A DNA stretch of 36,720 bases from CAIOGI01 sp964561875. GTDB taxonomy: Bacteria > Patescibacteriota > Minisyncoccia > Phycocordibacterales > PALSA-1337. Under the pieces are notes generated by a model, which was not told the DNA's origin, did not search any database, and worked only from the letters and a program-made list of their open reading frames with translations. The DNA is taken from assembly GCA_964561875.1 (NCBI GenBank), contig CAZLQL010000007.1, positions 1-36,720 on the forward strand. Direction: 5' to 3'. Positions 17,314-25,532 of this stretch are shown here, in pieces. The position numbers and the translations under genes were made by a program. The first letter of the stretch is position 1. Each line of letters begins with the position of its first letter.

Positions 17314-17726
17314 AAGTGTGGAATGAAGTAGTTAAAGGGAAGAACAACGCTTCCACGTTTGGCCAGCGGGCCTATTTAACAATAGTACTCCTGTGCATTG
17401 ATCATTGGGTCCAAGAATTTTGCCAAACTCTTGATTGATCTACACATTGGCAACCAGCTTATGACTGGTAGCAAGTATTATACTATCCACTGAACAATAC
17501 CTGCTTTTTTTCTCAATTCAGAGACTCATTAAACTGCAGTCTCTGGCTCACTGTCTTTTGGAAATTTTACCCAACGACCGACAATTATGGGCTTATTCAC
17601 GCCGGAAGCATCGCGTGGCTCCTCGTGGTGTTTTCACACTACTTAAGCTTTTCCAGTCACCCTTTATTTTACACCAATGCCCACAAACCGGGTAACGTAT
17701 GTTGTGGGAAATTCAAAGAACTACAT
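17284..17726 (-). ncRNA. Unassigned ~440-nt structured RNA gene
   Basis: No protein frame of note runs through this stretch, yet it has a strong promoter at one end and a strong terminator at the other. It is rich in clean helices read on the minus strand: CCCACAA/TTGTGGG near the 5' end, CACGC/GCGTG, AGAGACT/AGTCTCT, GCAGGTATT/AATACTTGC, ACCAG/CTGGT, TTGCCAA/TTGGCAA and AACGT-GGAA-GCGTT. It is G+C-richer than the flanking genes. The size suits RNase P RNA or tmRNA. However, I do not find the RNase P motif GAGGAAAGTCC, nor the tmRNA T loop, CCA end or tag frame, nor the SRP or group II domain V signatures. It is either a very divergent housekeeping RNA or a new class. Confidence 0.75.
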
Positions 17727-17731
17727 TGAGT

Positions 17732-17759
17732 ATCTTATCACAGTATAGAAAAAAGTCAA
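17732..17759 (-). promoter_or_regulatory. Promoter of the structured RNA gene
   Basis: On the minus strand: -35 TTGACT (17754-17759), 16 bp, -10 TAAGAT (17732-17737). This predicts a transcription start near 17725, just before the first strong helix. It is one of the best sigma70-like matches in the window. Confidence 0.75.
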
Positions 17760-17788
17760 GCATCTTTACGTGTTTATAGACTACATGT

Positions 17789-17814
17789 CAAAAAGATGGC
17801 TCTATTTAGCCCTA
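17789..17814 (-). terminator. Terminator after the orphan mreB
   Basis: On the minus strand the hairpin GGCT-AAATAG-AGCC is followed by ATCTTTTTG. It lies between the mreB stop and the promoter of the RNA gene, so the two are separate transcripts. Confidence 0.6.
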
Positions 17815-17860
17815 TTATAAAATTGAATGAAATTTTCTTTATATAAAACAACAATACAAA

Positions 17861-18874
17861 CTATCTCTTTGAAATAATAGACTTTTTATATGTATCTATA
17901 TGTTCAAGTGCTATACCTGTTCCCTTTGCAACACAATACAGTGCATCGTCAGCTACTCTTGCCTTAACTCCAATCCTTCTATATACCAATTCTGGTAAAT
18001 TTCTAAGTAAAGATGAACCACCTGTCATAGTAATACCATGGTCAATGATATCTGAAGCGAGCTCAGGTGGAGTTTCTTGTAAAACATCTTTTATTGCTTT
18101 TATCATATCACGAAGTTCTTTACCTATAGCTTTTACAACTTCATTTGTTTTTAGTTCAGCAGAGCGTGGAAGTCCAGTTACAAAATCTCTACCTTTTACT
18201 GTCATAGACAATTCTTCATCTAGTGGTATAGCAGAGCCTATAGTTATCTTTATATCTTCTGCCATTTTTTCTCCTATAGATAAATTGAAATTTTTCTTTA
18301 AATGGTCTGCTATGGCATAGTCGATTTTATTTCCTGCACATTTAACAGAATTTGAAGAGACTATCCCTCCAAGTGATATAACAGCAACATCTGTAGTTCC
18401 TCCACCTATATCTACTATCATATGTCCACGAGCTTCTTGAATAGGTATACCAGCACCAATAGCTGCAAGTATAGGTTCTTTTACAACATATGCGTTTCGA
18501 GATCCTGCTCTTATTGCAGCTTCTACTACTGCCCTTCTTTCTGTCGATGTTATACCGGCAGGAACAGAAACCATAACCTCAGGTTTAAAGAGATTCCATT
18601 TACCTAGAGATTTATCGATAAAATATCTGAGCATTACTTCTGTAATTTTATAATCTGCAATAACTCCATCTCTCATAGGCTTATAAGCTATTATTCCATC
18701 TGGTGTTCTACCAACCATTTCCTTAGCCTCTATACCAACTGCCAAAATATTTTTTCCTTTTTCGGATACTGCAACTACAGAAGGTTCATTTAAAACTATT
18801 CCTTTTCCAGGAACAAAAACAAGAGTATTTGCGGTACCTAGATCTATTCCAAGCTTTTGGCCAAAGAAATTCAT
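17861..18874 (-). CDS. Second MreB/Mbl-like actin homologue (orphan copy)
   Basis: The ATG at 18874 gives MNFFGQKLGIDLG, the usual MreB opening. The frame extends three codons further to a TTG. The 337-aa protein keeps all actin-fold motifs: DLGTANTLVFVPGKG, DIGGGTTDVAVISLGG, KEPILAAIGAG and MTGGSSLLRNLPEL. It is clearly homologous to the operon MreB at 12463-13527 over its whole length but differs at many positions, so it is an old paralogue and not a recent duplication. It stands alone, divergent from murA, with its own terminator. By analogy with Mbl/MreBH of Firmicutes it may direct a distinct wall-synthesis activity; that is inference. Confidence 0.93.
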   Translation of the reverse strand: MNFFGQKLGIDLGTANTLVFVPGKGIVLNEPSVVAVSEKGKNILAVGIEAKEMVGRTPDGIIAYKPMRDGVIADYKITEVMLRYFIDKSLGKWNLFKPEVMVSVPAGITSTERRAVVEAAIRAGSRNAYVVKEPILAAIGAGIPIQEARGHMIVDIGGGTTDVAVISLGGIVSSNSVKCAGNKIDYAIADHLKKNFNLSIGEKMAEDIKITIGSAIPLDEELSMTVKGRDFVTGLPRSAELKTNEVVKAIGKELRDMIKAIKDVLQETPPELASDIIDHGITMTGGSSLLRNLPELVYRRIGVKARVADDALYCVAKGTGIALEHIDTYKKSIISKR

Positions 18875-19042
18875 ATATAGCAATAATATTCTTATTTTGA
18901 CTTATTTGCAAAAAATATATAAAGCCTCATAATAATTAATACGAAATATAAGGAAATAGTACAGAAAAATCGACAAAATAATCAGGAGAATAGACAGAAG
19001 AATAAACAGCAGTACAGCCAATAAATAAAAGAAAAATATAAT

Positions 19043-20359
19043 ATGAAAGCAAAACCGAGTTTAAACTTTAGAATAAATGGAGGAAAGACATTAAGGGGTA
19101 ATATAAAAGTAAGAACATCAAAAAATGGTGCTGTAGGAATCATGTGTGCTTCACTTTTAAATAAAGGAAAGACTACGATAAAAAATGCGCCCAAAATCGA
19201 GGAGGTATTTAGAATCATTGAGGTGCTAAATAGTATTGGAGTAAAAACTGTTTGGGATAAAGATGATCTAATAATCATTCCTTCAAAAAAGTTAGAGATG
19301 GGTAAGATAAATAAAATTAGCGCAGAAAAGACTAGAAGCTGTATTATGCTCATAGGTTCACTAATTCATAAATATAAAAATTTCAAGATTCCACAAGCTG
19401 GTGGTTGTCGTCTGGGCTCAAGAACAGTAACACCATATCTATATGCATTGGAAAAAATGGGTGTGAAAATAGATACAAAATCAACTTACTATGATGTAAG
19501 TCACAATGGTTTGAAACCAAATGAAATTGTGATGTATGAAGCTGGTGATACAGTAACTGAAACTGCTATTATGGCTGCGTCACTTATAGAAGGAGAAACT
19601 ACTATAAAGTTTGCTTCAGCAAATTATCAAGTTCAGGATATATGTTTTTATTTAGAAAACCTTGGCGTAAAAATACAAGGTATAGGAACATCAACTCTAA
19701 AAATTTATGGAGTAAAGGAAATAAATAAAGATATAGAATATTCACTGGGTGAAGATCCTATAGAAGCTATGTCACTTATCACAACTGCTATTGTTACAAA
19801 TTCAAATATAACAATAGAAAGATGCCCTATCGATTTCCTAGAACTTGAATTATTGAAACTCGAAAAAATGGGTTTTAAATACAAGATATTAAAAAGATAT
19901 AAAGGTTTAAACGGTAAAGTTAATCTCGTAGATATTGAAACAAAAAAATCTACCCTATCTGCTTTACCAGATAAGATTCATGCTCAACCTTATCCAGGAA
20001 TAAACATGGACAATCTTCCCTTCTTTGTAGCAGTGGGTTCTGTAGCTCATGGGCAGACATTCGTACACGACTGGGTATACGAAGAAAGAGCTATATACTA
20101 CAAAGAGTTAGAAAAACTTGGAGCAGAAGTTATACTTGCAGACCCTCATAGATTTTATATAAAAGGTCCAACACTATGGAAAAAAGCTGATATTACATGT
20201 CCACCAGCGCTCAGACCTTCGGTAGTTATAATGATATGCATGTTGGCTGTACCAGGAGAATGCATACTGAGAAATGTATACAATATAAATAGAGGATATG
20301 AAGATCTAGCTTTGAGATTAAATAAAATCGGTGCAGATATAGAGATATTTGAAGAATAA
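19043..20359 (+). CDS. murA: UDP-N-acetylglucosamine 1-carboxyvinyltransferase MurA
   Basis: MurA transfers enolpyruvate from PEP to UDP-GlcNAc, the committed step of peptidoglycan synthesis. The 438-aa protein has the paired EPSP-synthase-like domains. The N-terminal lysine motif reads SKNGAVGIM where most MurA have KNAALP. The catalytic cysteine is present in AGGCRLGSR (about residue 118), which predicts fosfomycin sensitivity. The C-terminal NRGYEDLALRLNKIGADIE carries the conserved arginine. The aspartate region is altered (GINMDNLPFF instead of the PTDMQA type), so it is a divergent family member. It is divergent from the orphan mreB. A plus-strand TTGACT box near 18898 with TAAAGC 17 bp on could drive it. 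Confidence 0.9.
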   Translation: MKAKPSLNFRINGGKTLRGNIKVRTSKNGAVGIMCASLLNKGKTTIKNAPKIEEVFRIIEVLNSIGVKTVWDKDDLIIIPSKKLEMGKINKISAEKTRSCIMLIGSLIHKYKNFKIPQAGGCRLGSRTVTPYLYALEKMGVKIDTKSTYYDVSHNGLKPNEIVMYEAGDTVTETAIMAASLIEGETTIKFASANYQVQDICFYLENLGVKIQGIGTSTLKIYGVKEINKDIEYSLGEDPIEAMSLITTAIVTNSNITIERCPIDFLELELLKLEKMGFKYKILKRYKGLNGKVNLVDIETKKSTLSALPDKIHAQPYPGINMDNLPFFVAVGSVAHGQTFVHDWVYEERAIYYKELEKLGAEVILADPHRFYIKGPTLWKKADITCPPALRPSVVIMICMLAVPGECILRNVYNINRGYEDLALRLNKIGADIEIFEE

Positions 20360-20393
20360 AAGGTAAAAAAATAATAAAAACTAAATAAAAAAA

Positions 20394-20463
20394 TGAGAGG
20401 GTTTTATCCTCTCAAAGTTTTGTTATTGCATTTGGCTTGAATATTTATATTACTTCAAGCCAA
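20394..20463. terminator. Two hairpins between murA and the 20.5-kb gene
   Basis: TGAGAGG/CCTCTCA (20394-20414) is followed on the minus strand by TTTTTTTATT, a good terminator for the small gene at 20472; on the plus strand it is followed by AAAGTTTTG. TTGGCTTGAA/TTCAAGCCAA (20432-20463) is a perfect 10-bp stem with only a weak U tract on the plus strand. Together they serve both convergent genes. Confidence 0.75.
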
Positions 20464-20471
20464 GATTTGTT

Positions 20472-20822
20472 TTACTTTTTCACATAAACATGTACTGCAC
20501 CTGGAAAGACCTGATTTTGATGGGCCTTGAGTACTCCAAAAAATTCAAAACCGGGGTTTGCGTTTGTGTATTCATTGACCAACCTTGATTGGTCCTGAAG
20601 AACGTCACTATAGTACACAAGCCGAACGTTGTTTGTGTCAGACTGTGTACTAGTTACTACTGAAGCTGTGACAGTCTGAATGCCAGCAATCTCCTGTTTT
20701 GCTTTCGCTTCATTGAAATCATGCTTACCCTTCACAATGGGCCAATAGACCCATATAGTTATCGGCAAAATGATAACAATGCAGAGTATGACAGACAGTA
20801 AATACAACCTTTTGATATTCAT
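20472..20822 (-). CDS. Small membrane-anchored protein of unknown function
   Basis: This 116-aa protein has one N-terminal membrane helix (about residues 8-28) followed by a soluble outer domain of about 85 aa with QTVTASVVTST and VRLVYYSDVLQDQ. I do not recognise a family. The ATG has a strong GGAGG six bases upstream and its own promoter (20846-20874), unlike the neighbouring core genes. It is visibly richer in G+C than murA and priA. It looks like an inserted self-contained unit, of the same style as the ORFans beyond 25 kb. Confidence 0.8.
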   Translation of the reverse strand: MNIKRLYLLSVILCIVIILPITIWVYWPIVKGKHDFNEAKAKQEIAGIQTVTASVVTSTQSDTNNVRLVYYSDVLQDQSRLVNEYTNANPGFEFFGVLKAHQNQVFPGAVHVYVKK

Positions 20823-20845
20823 GAATTACCTCCATTTCCTCATAA

Positions 20846-20874
20846 AAAGTAACACTCACAGCAAGTAACGTCAA
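20846..20874 (-). promoter_or_regulatory. Promoter of the 20.5-kb gene
   Basis: On the minus strand: -35 TTGACG (20869-20874), 17 bp, -10 TACTTT (20846-20851), with GGAGG and the ATG close downstream. Confidence 0.55.
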
Positions 20875-20914
20875 TCCCCTCCCATGTTTCATTTTAAAAA
20901 GGTATAAATAGAGT

Positions 20915-22786
20915 ATGAATGTCATAGAAGTAATACCGATAAAAAAAGGAGTATTGAGATCTTCCCTTTCATATTTTACTTCACAAGACCTACCCATAGG
21001 TTCAATAGTCAAAGTATCGATCAGAAATAAAATTGTTAAAGGAATAGTAATATCAAAAAAAGATATTGGTGAAATAAAATCTGATATTAAAAAAGCAAAA
21101 TTTACTTTAAAAAAGATTGAAAATGTTAAAGCTACAAATTTCTTTAGTAAAGAATTTTTAATTTCAATAGAAAAAACATCAAAATATTTTATTGGTAACA
21201 TAGGAAATACATTTAATCTAATTGTTCCAGACTATTTCCTTGAAAATATCGATAGATTTAAAGCCAAAAAAATTGAGACAAAAGAAAGGCAGAGTAAGAC
21301 ATTTGTTGTAGAGGGACAAAAGGATGATAGATACACATTTTGGAAAGGATTGGTAAGACAGGAGTTTGCGAGAAAAAAATCACTGGTCTTTTTGTTACCG
21401 AACAATCAAGAGGCAATAAATACATTTAATATAATCAAAAAAGGTATAGAAAAATATGTATTTATACTTCATGGAAACCAGACAAAAAAAGAAATCATAA
21501 AAAACTTTAATGATACTCATGATATGGATCACCCTATAGTTATGGTATGTACTTACGCTTTCTTATCATTTAGCCGAGATGATATAGAAACATATATTTT
21601 GGAAAAAGAAAGGAGTAGAAGTTATAAGCTACAAAAGAGACCTTATGTAGATATTCGATATTTCATAAATGAATACACTACAAATCTAAATGCTGATCTT
21701 TATATCTCTGATGAAAAAGTTAGAGTTGAAACTTTATATAAAAAGATAAAAAGAGAAATTAAAGAGATCAATATTTATAAAGATAATTCAAATGCAGAAT
21801 GCGAAATTAAGTTGATTGATTTGCGACTAAAAAATGAGAGTGAGATAAAAGACACTAAAGTTATATCTATATACACTGAAGAAATTATCAAAAAAGCAAT
21901 AGAAAATAAAGAAAAAGTATTCATATATAGTACAAGACGTGGTACATCCCCTATTACTCTATGTGAAGATTGTCAAAATATTGTAATCTGTAATAAATGT
22001 AATTCTCCTGTAGTACTACATAAAAACTTTTTTATGTGCCACAGATGTGGAGAAAGAAGAAGTGCAGAAGAATATTGTGCAAAGTGTAGTAGTTGGAAAT
22101 TGAAAGCACTTGGAATAGGAATTGATCTTGTATTTGAAAAGATAAAAGAGATATATCCAGATATGCCTTTATTTAAAATTGACTCAGATACAATAAAAAG
22201 TGATAAGGGTGTAAAAGAAATTATAGATAAATGGAATGAGAGCAAAACAGGTGTATTACTTGGTACTGAAATGGTAATACAGTATATAGACAAAAAGGTA
22301 CAATACTCATCTGTTATAGGCATAGACTCCCTACTATGTATGCCGGACTTTAGAATAGAAGAAAGAATATTGACAATACTACAGAATATAAAATCTATAA
22401 CAGAGAAAACTATGGTTATAGAAACTAGAAAAATAGAAGAAAGAACTTTTGAATATTTTAAGGATAATAATATTGATGAATTTTATAAAAATATACTTGA
22501 AGAAAGAGAGGTGGTTGGTTATCCACCATACAAAACTCTCATAAAAATTACTGTATCAGGTAAAAGAAATGATATAGCAAAAGAAATGGAAAATTTGAGA
22601 AATATACTCGGAGATATAAACATAGACATTTTCCCAGCATTTACTAGAAACAAAAACGGTGAGGAAGTACTGCATGGACTGATAAAACTAGAAAATAAAA
22701 CGTGGCCAAATGAAGAGTTATTATATAAGCTTCAAAATCTATCACCAGCAATAAGTATAAATGTGGACCCCGAGTCTTTACTCTAA
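20915..22786 (+). CDS. priA: PriA-like primosomal protein with degenerate helicase motifs
   Basis: PriA normally recognises stalled forks and reloads the replicative helicase. The 623-aa protein keeps the N-terminal DNA-binding domain (about residues 1-105). It also keeps the zinc-binding insert with eight cysteines as four CxxC pairs, LCEDC, ICNKC, MCHRC and YCAKC (about 350-400), and the C-terminal domain around EEREVVGYPPY. The ATPase motifs are lost. Where Walker A (GxTGSGKT) should be, it reads FVVEGQKDDRYTFWKG (about 130). Where DEEH should be, it reads LEKERSRSYK. The GSATP and KGHDF motifs are also unrecognisable. It is probably not an ATP-driven helicase and may act as a structural loader. 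The reading frame is intact. Confidence 0.85.
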   Translation: MNVIEVIPIKKGVLRSSLSYFTSQDLPIGSIVKVSIRNKIVKGIVISKKDIGEIKSDIKKAKFTLKKIENVKATNFFSKEFLISIEKTSKYFIGNIGNTFNLIVPDYFLENIDRFKAKKIETKERQSKTFVVEGQKDDRYTFWKGLVRQEFARKKSLVFLLPNNQEAINTFNIIKKGIEKYVFILHGNQTKKEIIKNFNDTHDMDHPIVMVCTYAFLSFSRDDIETYILEKERSRSYKLQKRPYVDIRYFINEYTTNLNADLYISDEKVRVETLYKKIKREIKEINIYKDNSNAECEIKLIDLRLKNESEIKDTKVISIYTEEIIKKAIENKEKVFIYSTRRGTSPITLCEDCQNIVICNKCNSPVVLHKNFFMCHRCGERRSAEEYCAKCSSWKLKALGIGIDLVFEKIKEIYPDMPLFKIDSDTIKSDKGVKEIIDKWNESKTGVLLGTEMVIQYIDKKVQYSSVIGIDSLLCMPDFRIEERILTILQNIKSITEKTMVIETRKIEERTFEYFKDNNIDEFYKNILEEREVVGYPPYKTLIKITVSGKRNDIAKEMENLRNILGDINIDIFPAFTRNKNGEEVLHGLIKLENKTWPNEELLYKLQNLSPAISINVDPESLL

Positions 22787-22832
22787 ATATTGCCATTATA
22801 GTCATAAATACGTATAGTATTGGTATAAATAT

Positions 22833-23393
22833 ATGGTAAACATTGTTCAAATAGCTGATAAAACTCAAGGCACTGTACTACGCCAAAAAGCAAAATTGGT
22901 GGATATTGGAGATATTGAAAGTGGTAAAATAAAGACAGTAATCGACGATATGGTAAGTGCTCTTGAAAAACAAGATGATGGTATAGCTATCGCTGCACCA
23001 CAGATAGGTATATCATTGCAGATTTTTGTAGTCTCTGGAAAGGTACTGAAACTTGCTGATGAAACATATAAAGGTGACGAGTCCAATCTAGTTTTCATAA
23101 ATCCCAAAATCACAAAATATTCAAAAGAAAAACAAGAAGTAGAGGAAGGTTGCCTTTCTGTAAGATGGAAATATGGAAAAATAAAAAGAGCTGACAAAGT
23201 AAATCTTGAAGCAATAAATGAAAAAGGTGAGAAAATAAATAGAGGTGCTAGTGGACTATTGGCACAAGTTTTCCAACACGAAACAGATCATTTACATGGC
23301 ATACTATTTATAGATAGTGCTTACGATGTAAAAGAAATCCCGCCTGAAGGAGAAAACACTCAAACAAAAAAGAAAATATCTGAAAATAAATAA
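22833..23393 (+). CDS. def: Peptide deformylase
   Basis: Def removes the N-formyl group from nascent proteins with a metal-bound water. The 186-aa protein has the three family motifs: GIAIAAPQIG (motif 1), EEGCLSV with the metal-binding cysteine (motif 2), and QHETDHLHG with the HExxH histidines (motif 3). A Lys-rich C-terminal tail follows. The stop overlaps the fmt start by one base (TAATG). The pairing with fmt is the usual one, since the two act in opposite directions on the formyl cycle. Confidence 0.95.
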   Translation: MVNIVQIADKTQGTVLRQKAKLVDIGDIESGKIKTVIDDMVSALEKQDDGIAIAAPQIGISLQIFVVSGKVLKLADETYKGDESNLVFINPKITKYSKEKQEVEEGCLSVRWKYGKIKRADKVNLEAINEKGEKINRGASGLLAQVFQHETDHLHGILFIDSAYDVKEIPPEGENTQTKKKISENK

Positions 23394-24244
23394 TGTTAAA
23401 TAATAAAAAAATTAAAATTGGATTTTTCGGTACACCAGAATATTCTGTGATGATACTAGATAAACTATATAGTAGTGGATACGATATAGCTTTTATTGTC
23501 ACTGCACCTGATAAACCTAGAGGTAGAAATATGGAAGTATCCCCAACTCCAACAAAAGCTTGGGGTATAAATAAGGGTATTACTGTATTTGAACCAATAA
23601 AGTTAAAAGATGAGAGTTTTATAGAAAAACTCAAGACTTATGAATGTGATGTATTTGTCGTTATGGCATATGGAAAAATAATTCCAGATAGTATTTTAAA
23701 TATTCCCAAACATAAATCTTTAAACATTCACCCTTCCCTTTTACCAGAATTTAGGGGTTCATGTCCTATAGAAACATCAATACTTCAAGATAAAAGAAAT
23801 ACTGGTGTAACAATAATAAGAATGGATAGTGAAATGGATCATGGGCCTATAGTTGCAATAAAAAATGTAGATTTAGATACATGGCCAGTAGACAGAGAAA
23901 CTCTAGGAAAAATACTAGTGGAACAGGGTGCGATACTTATATCAGAAACATTGCCAGATTGGGTAAATGGAAAAATAAAAGAAATTGAACAAGATCATAG
24001 TAAAGCTAGCTATACAAAAAAGATAGAAAAAGAAGATGGGCTTATTGATTTAAATGATGACCCATATAAAAATTTACTTAAAATAAATGCATATCATACT
24101 TGGCCATCTGCATTTTTCTTCATAGAAAAAGACGGCAAAAAGATAAGAGTGAAGATTACCAAAGCTAGTCTTAAAGATAATAAATTAAATATAGAAAAAG
24201 TAATACCTGAGGGTAAAAAAGAGATAAACTATTCTGATTTATAA
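23393..24244 (+). CDS. fmt: Methionyl-tRNA formyltransferase
   Basis: Fmt formylates Met-tRNA for initiation, using 10-formyl-tetrahydrofolate. The 283-aa protein opens with IKIGFFGTPEYSVMIL. The catalytic-site region is NIHPSLLPEFRGSCPIETSIL (about residues 112-132, containing the conserved Asn and His) and the catalytic aspartate lies in RMDSEMDHGPI. The C-terminal tRNA-binding domain is shorter than in E. coli (about 315 aa). It is coupled to def by a one-base overlap and converges with the minus-strand genes at 24.2 kb. Confidence 0.93.
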   Translation: MLNNKKIKIGFFGTPEYSVMILDKLYSSGYDIAFIVTAPDKPRGRNMEVSPTPTKAWGINKGITVFEPIKLKDESFIEKLKTYECDVFVVMAYGKIIPDSILNIPKHKSLNIHPSLLPEFRGSCPIETSILQDKRNTGVTIIRMDSEMDHGPIVAIKNVDLDTWPVDRETLGKILVEQGAILISETLPDWVNGKIKEIEQDHSKASYTKKIEKEDGLIDLNDDPYKNLLKINAYHTWPSAFFFIEKDGKKIRVKITKASLKDNKLNIEKVIPEGKKEINYSDL

Positions 24245-24245
24245 T

Positions 24246-24389
24246 TTAAATAAATTCAGAGTAAGAATTTGCATATGTATCCCCTATTGCAAAAGCTTTG
24301 TGAGTAAAATAATAGAGCACAGTCCAGAAAGTCATAAGACATAAGAGTACTATACACAAACTAGAATTTACCTTTTGTTTAAAAAGCAT
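24246..24389 (-). CDS. 47-aa membrane peptide downstream of hpf
   Basis: This short frame starts at ATG (24387-24389), one base after the hpf stop, and ends two bases from the fmt stop. It encodes MLFKQK, then one hydrophobic helix (about residues 10-29, LCIVLLCLMTFW...), then a short polar tail ending in SEFI. The tight spacing to hpf and the textbook single-helix composition support it as a real small gene. It is possibly a leader or membrane microprotein. No family is recognised. Confidence 0.6.
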   Translation of the reverse strand: MLFKQKVNSSLCIVLLCLMTFWTVLYYFTHKAFAIGDTYANSYSEFI

Positions 24390-24390
24390 T

Positions 24391-24765
24391 TTATTTATTT
24401 CTATTTGGCCAGAATCCTCTAATCATGTCTTTTACTCTAGCGCCACCACGTCTCAATAGAGATATTCCTTTTGATTTTGAACTTCTTACTTCTCTCAGCA
24501 TTTCATCACGTACTATATCTATAGCTTTATATAAATCATCTTGTTCACTACTTGCATATAGATTTTTCTCTTTTGCTACTATATGGATTTCTGCTCTAAA
24601 TATATCCCCCGCTTTATGGTGAGCTGTAGTTTTGGCCAACTCAACATCACACATAGCGGTAGTATCTCCATCAAAAAACCTTTGTATTGACTGAAGTCTC
24701 TTTTCTACATAATCTGAAATACTTGGTGTAAGGGAAATCGATGATGTTTTTATATTTATTTTCAT
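24391..24765 (-). CDS. Ribosome hibernation factor (HPF/RaiA family), short form
   Basis: Members bind the 30S A/P sites and silence or protect ribosomes in slow growth. The 124-aa protein has the typical start MKINIKTSSISLTPSISDYV, the basic helix KRLQSIQRFFDG and the strand-helix block HIVAKEKNLYASSEQDDLYKAID. It lacks the C-terminal dimerisation domain of long HPF and has a basic tail (SLLRRGGARVKDMIRGF). It lies 7 bp after the DUF167 gene. Confidence 0.9.
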   Translation of the reverse strand: MKINIKTSSISLTPSISDYVEKRLQSIQRFFDGDTTAMCDVELAKTTAHHKAGDIFRAEIHIVAKEKNLYASSEQDDLYKAIDIVRDEMLREVRSSKSKGISLLRRGGARVKDMIRGFWPNRNK

Positions 24766-24772
24766 ACTTATA

Positions 24773-24991
24773 TTATACCTCTACACTAAATATTTTTGAA
24801 GGACTTCTATGTCCAGAAACTATCCTTACAATTTTATAACCTGGATATAAACCTTTTATTATTTCTAATAATCTTTTATTAACTGCATTATTTTTTGCTT
24901 CAGCTTTTACACTTATATTATAAATGTCATCACTTACTTTATCTATAATTTCTTTTTTAGATTTTGGAATTACATGAACTCTTATATACAT
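24773..24991 (-). CDS. DUF167/YggU family protein
   Basis: This 72-aa protein has the compact YggU fold: VIPKSKKEIIDKV at the start, VKAEAKNNAVNKRLLEII in the middle (the conserved Gly-free AEaGkANxxL-like motif), and IVRIVSGHRSPSKIFSV at the end. The function is unknown. It starts an operon with the hibernation factor and the 47-aa peptide. Confidence 0.88.
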   Translation of the reverse strand: MYIRVHVIPKSKKEIIDKVSDDIYNISVKAEAKNNAVNKRLLEIIKGLYPGYKIVRIVSGHRSPSKIFSVEV

Positions 24992-25007
24992 ACGATAAAT
25001 TTAACAT

Positions 25008-25037
25008 AAAAAAGCCTCCAAGTTTAATCGGAGGATT
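25008..25037 (-). terminator. Terminator of the 25.1-kb gene
   Basis: CCTCC (25015-25019) pairs with GGAGG (25030-25034) across a 10-nt loop, followed on the minus strand by CTTTTTTATG. Confidence 0.7.
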
Positions 25038-25060
25038 TTGAAAAATGAAACATATAAACA

Positions 25061-25474
25061 TTAAGTGCCTGATCCTACGAGATCATTCTCATCACCTCTA
25101 AACCCATCGAGGTAAAGAAACCTCTGTACAGGATGATGATGATTTACCTTTGGTGGATTACCGATTACAAAAAGATCATTTTTAGGTGGCAAACATGGAA
25201 CAGTTGGTTGTTCGTTAATCACTATATGTGACTGACTTGGTCCAGAGCTGTCCGTGACCATAATATCTATCACATAAACATAACCACAATATTCAGTGGT
25301 TGCCTGAATGATTATTTGACTACCAGAAGGATTGCTCAACATCCAAGTAAAAAGTTTATTGAGGCTTTCTTGATTAAAGGAAACTTCTATCACGGTATTT
25401 GGTGGAATACGCACACTACCATGATCTAGATCGTATACTTCCAATTCATTACTTAGAGTTATTCGAATTTTCAT
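25061..25474 (-). CDS. ORFan, 137 aa
   Basis: I do not recognise this protein. The N-terminal half is beta-rich (RITLSNELEVYDLDHGSVRI, ASQIIIQATTEYCGYV-like) and the C-terminal third is Pro/Asn/His-rich and probably disordered, with NHHHPVQRF. There is no signal peptide or membrane helix. AGGAGG lies only two bases before the ATG, which is unusually close. A promoter TTGCTC-16 bp-TAATAT can be read just upstream. It is G+C-richer than the neighbouring DUF167 and hpf genes and has a private terminator. It is divergent from the VOC gene. Confidence 0.7.
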   Translation of the reverse strand: MKIRITLSNELEVYDLDHGSVRIPPNTVIEVSFNQESLNKLFTWMLSNPSGSQIIIQATTEYCGYVYVIDIMVTDSSGPSQSHIVINEQPTVPCLPPKNDLFVIGNPPKVNHHHPVQRFLYLDGFRGDENDLVGSGT

Positions 25475-25532
25475 ATCCTCCTTTTCTATTTAAATATTAA
25501 CCTTTTAAAAAATTTGAGCAAGTGACGATAAG

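Noticed and set aside
17284..17726. tmRNA identity for the structured RNA
   Set aside because: No T-loop GTTCRANTC near the 3' end, no tRNA-like acceptor pairing and no tag frame ending in Ala-Ala could be found on the minus strand.
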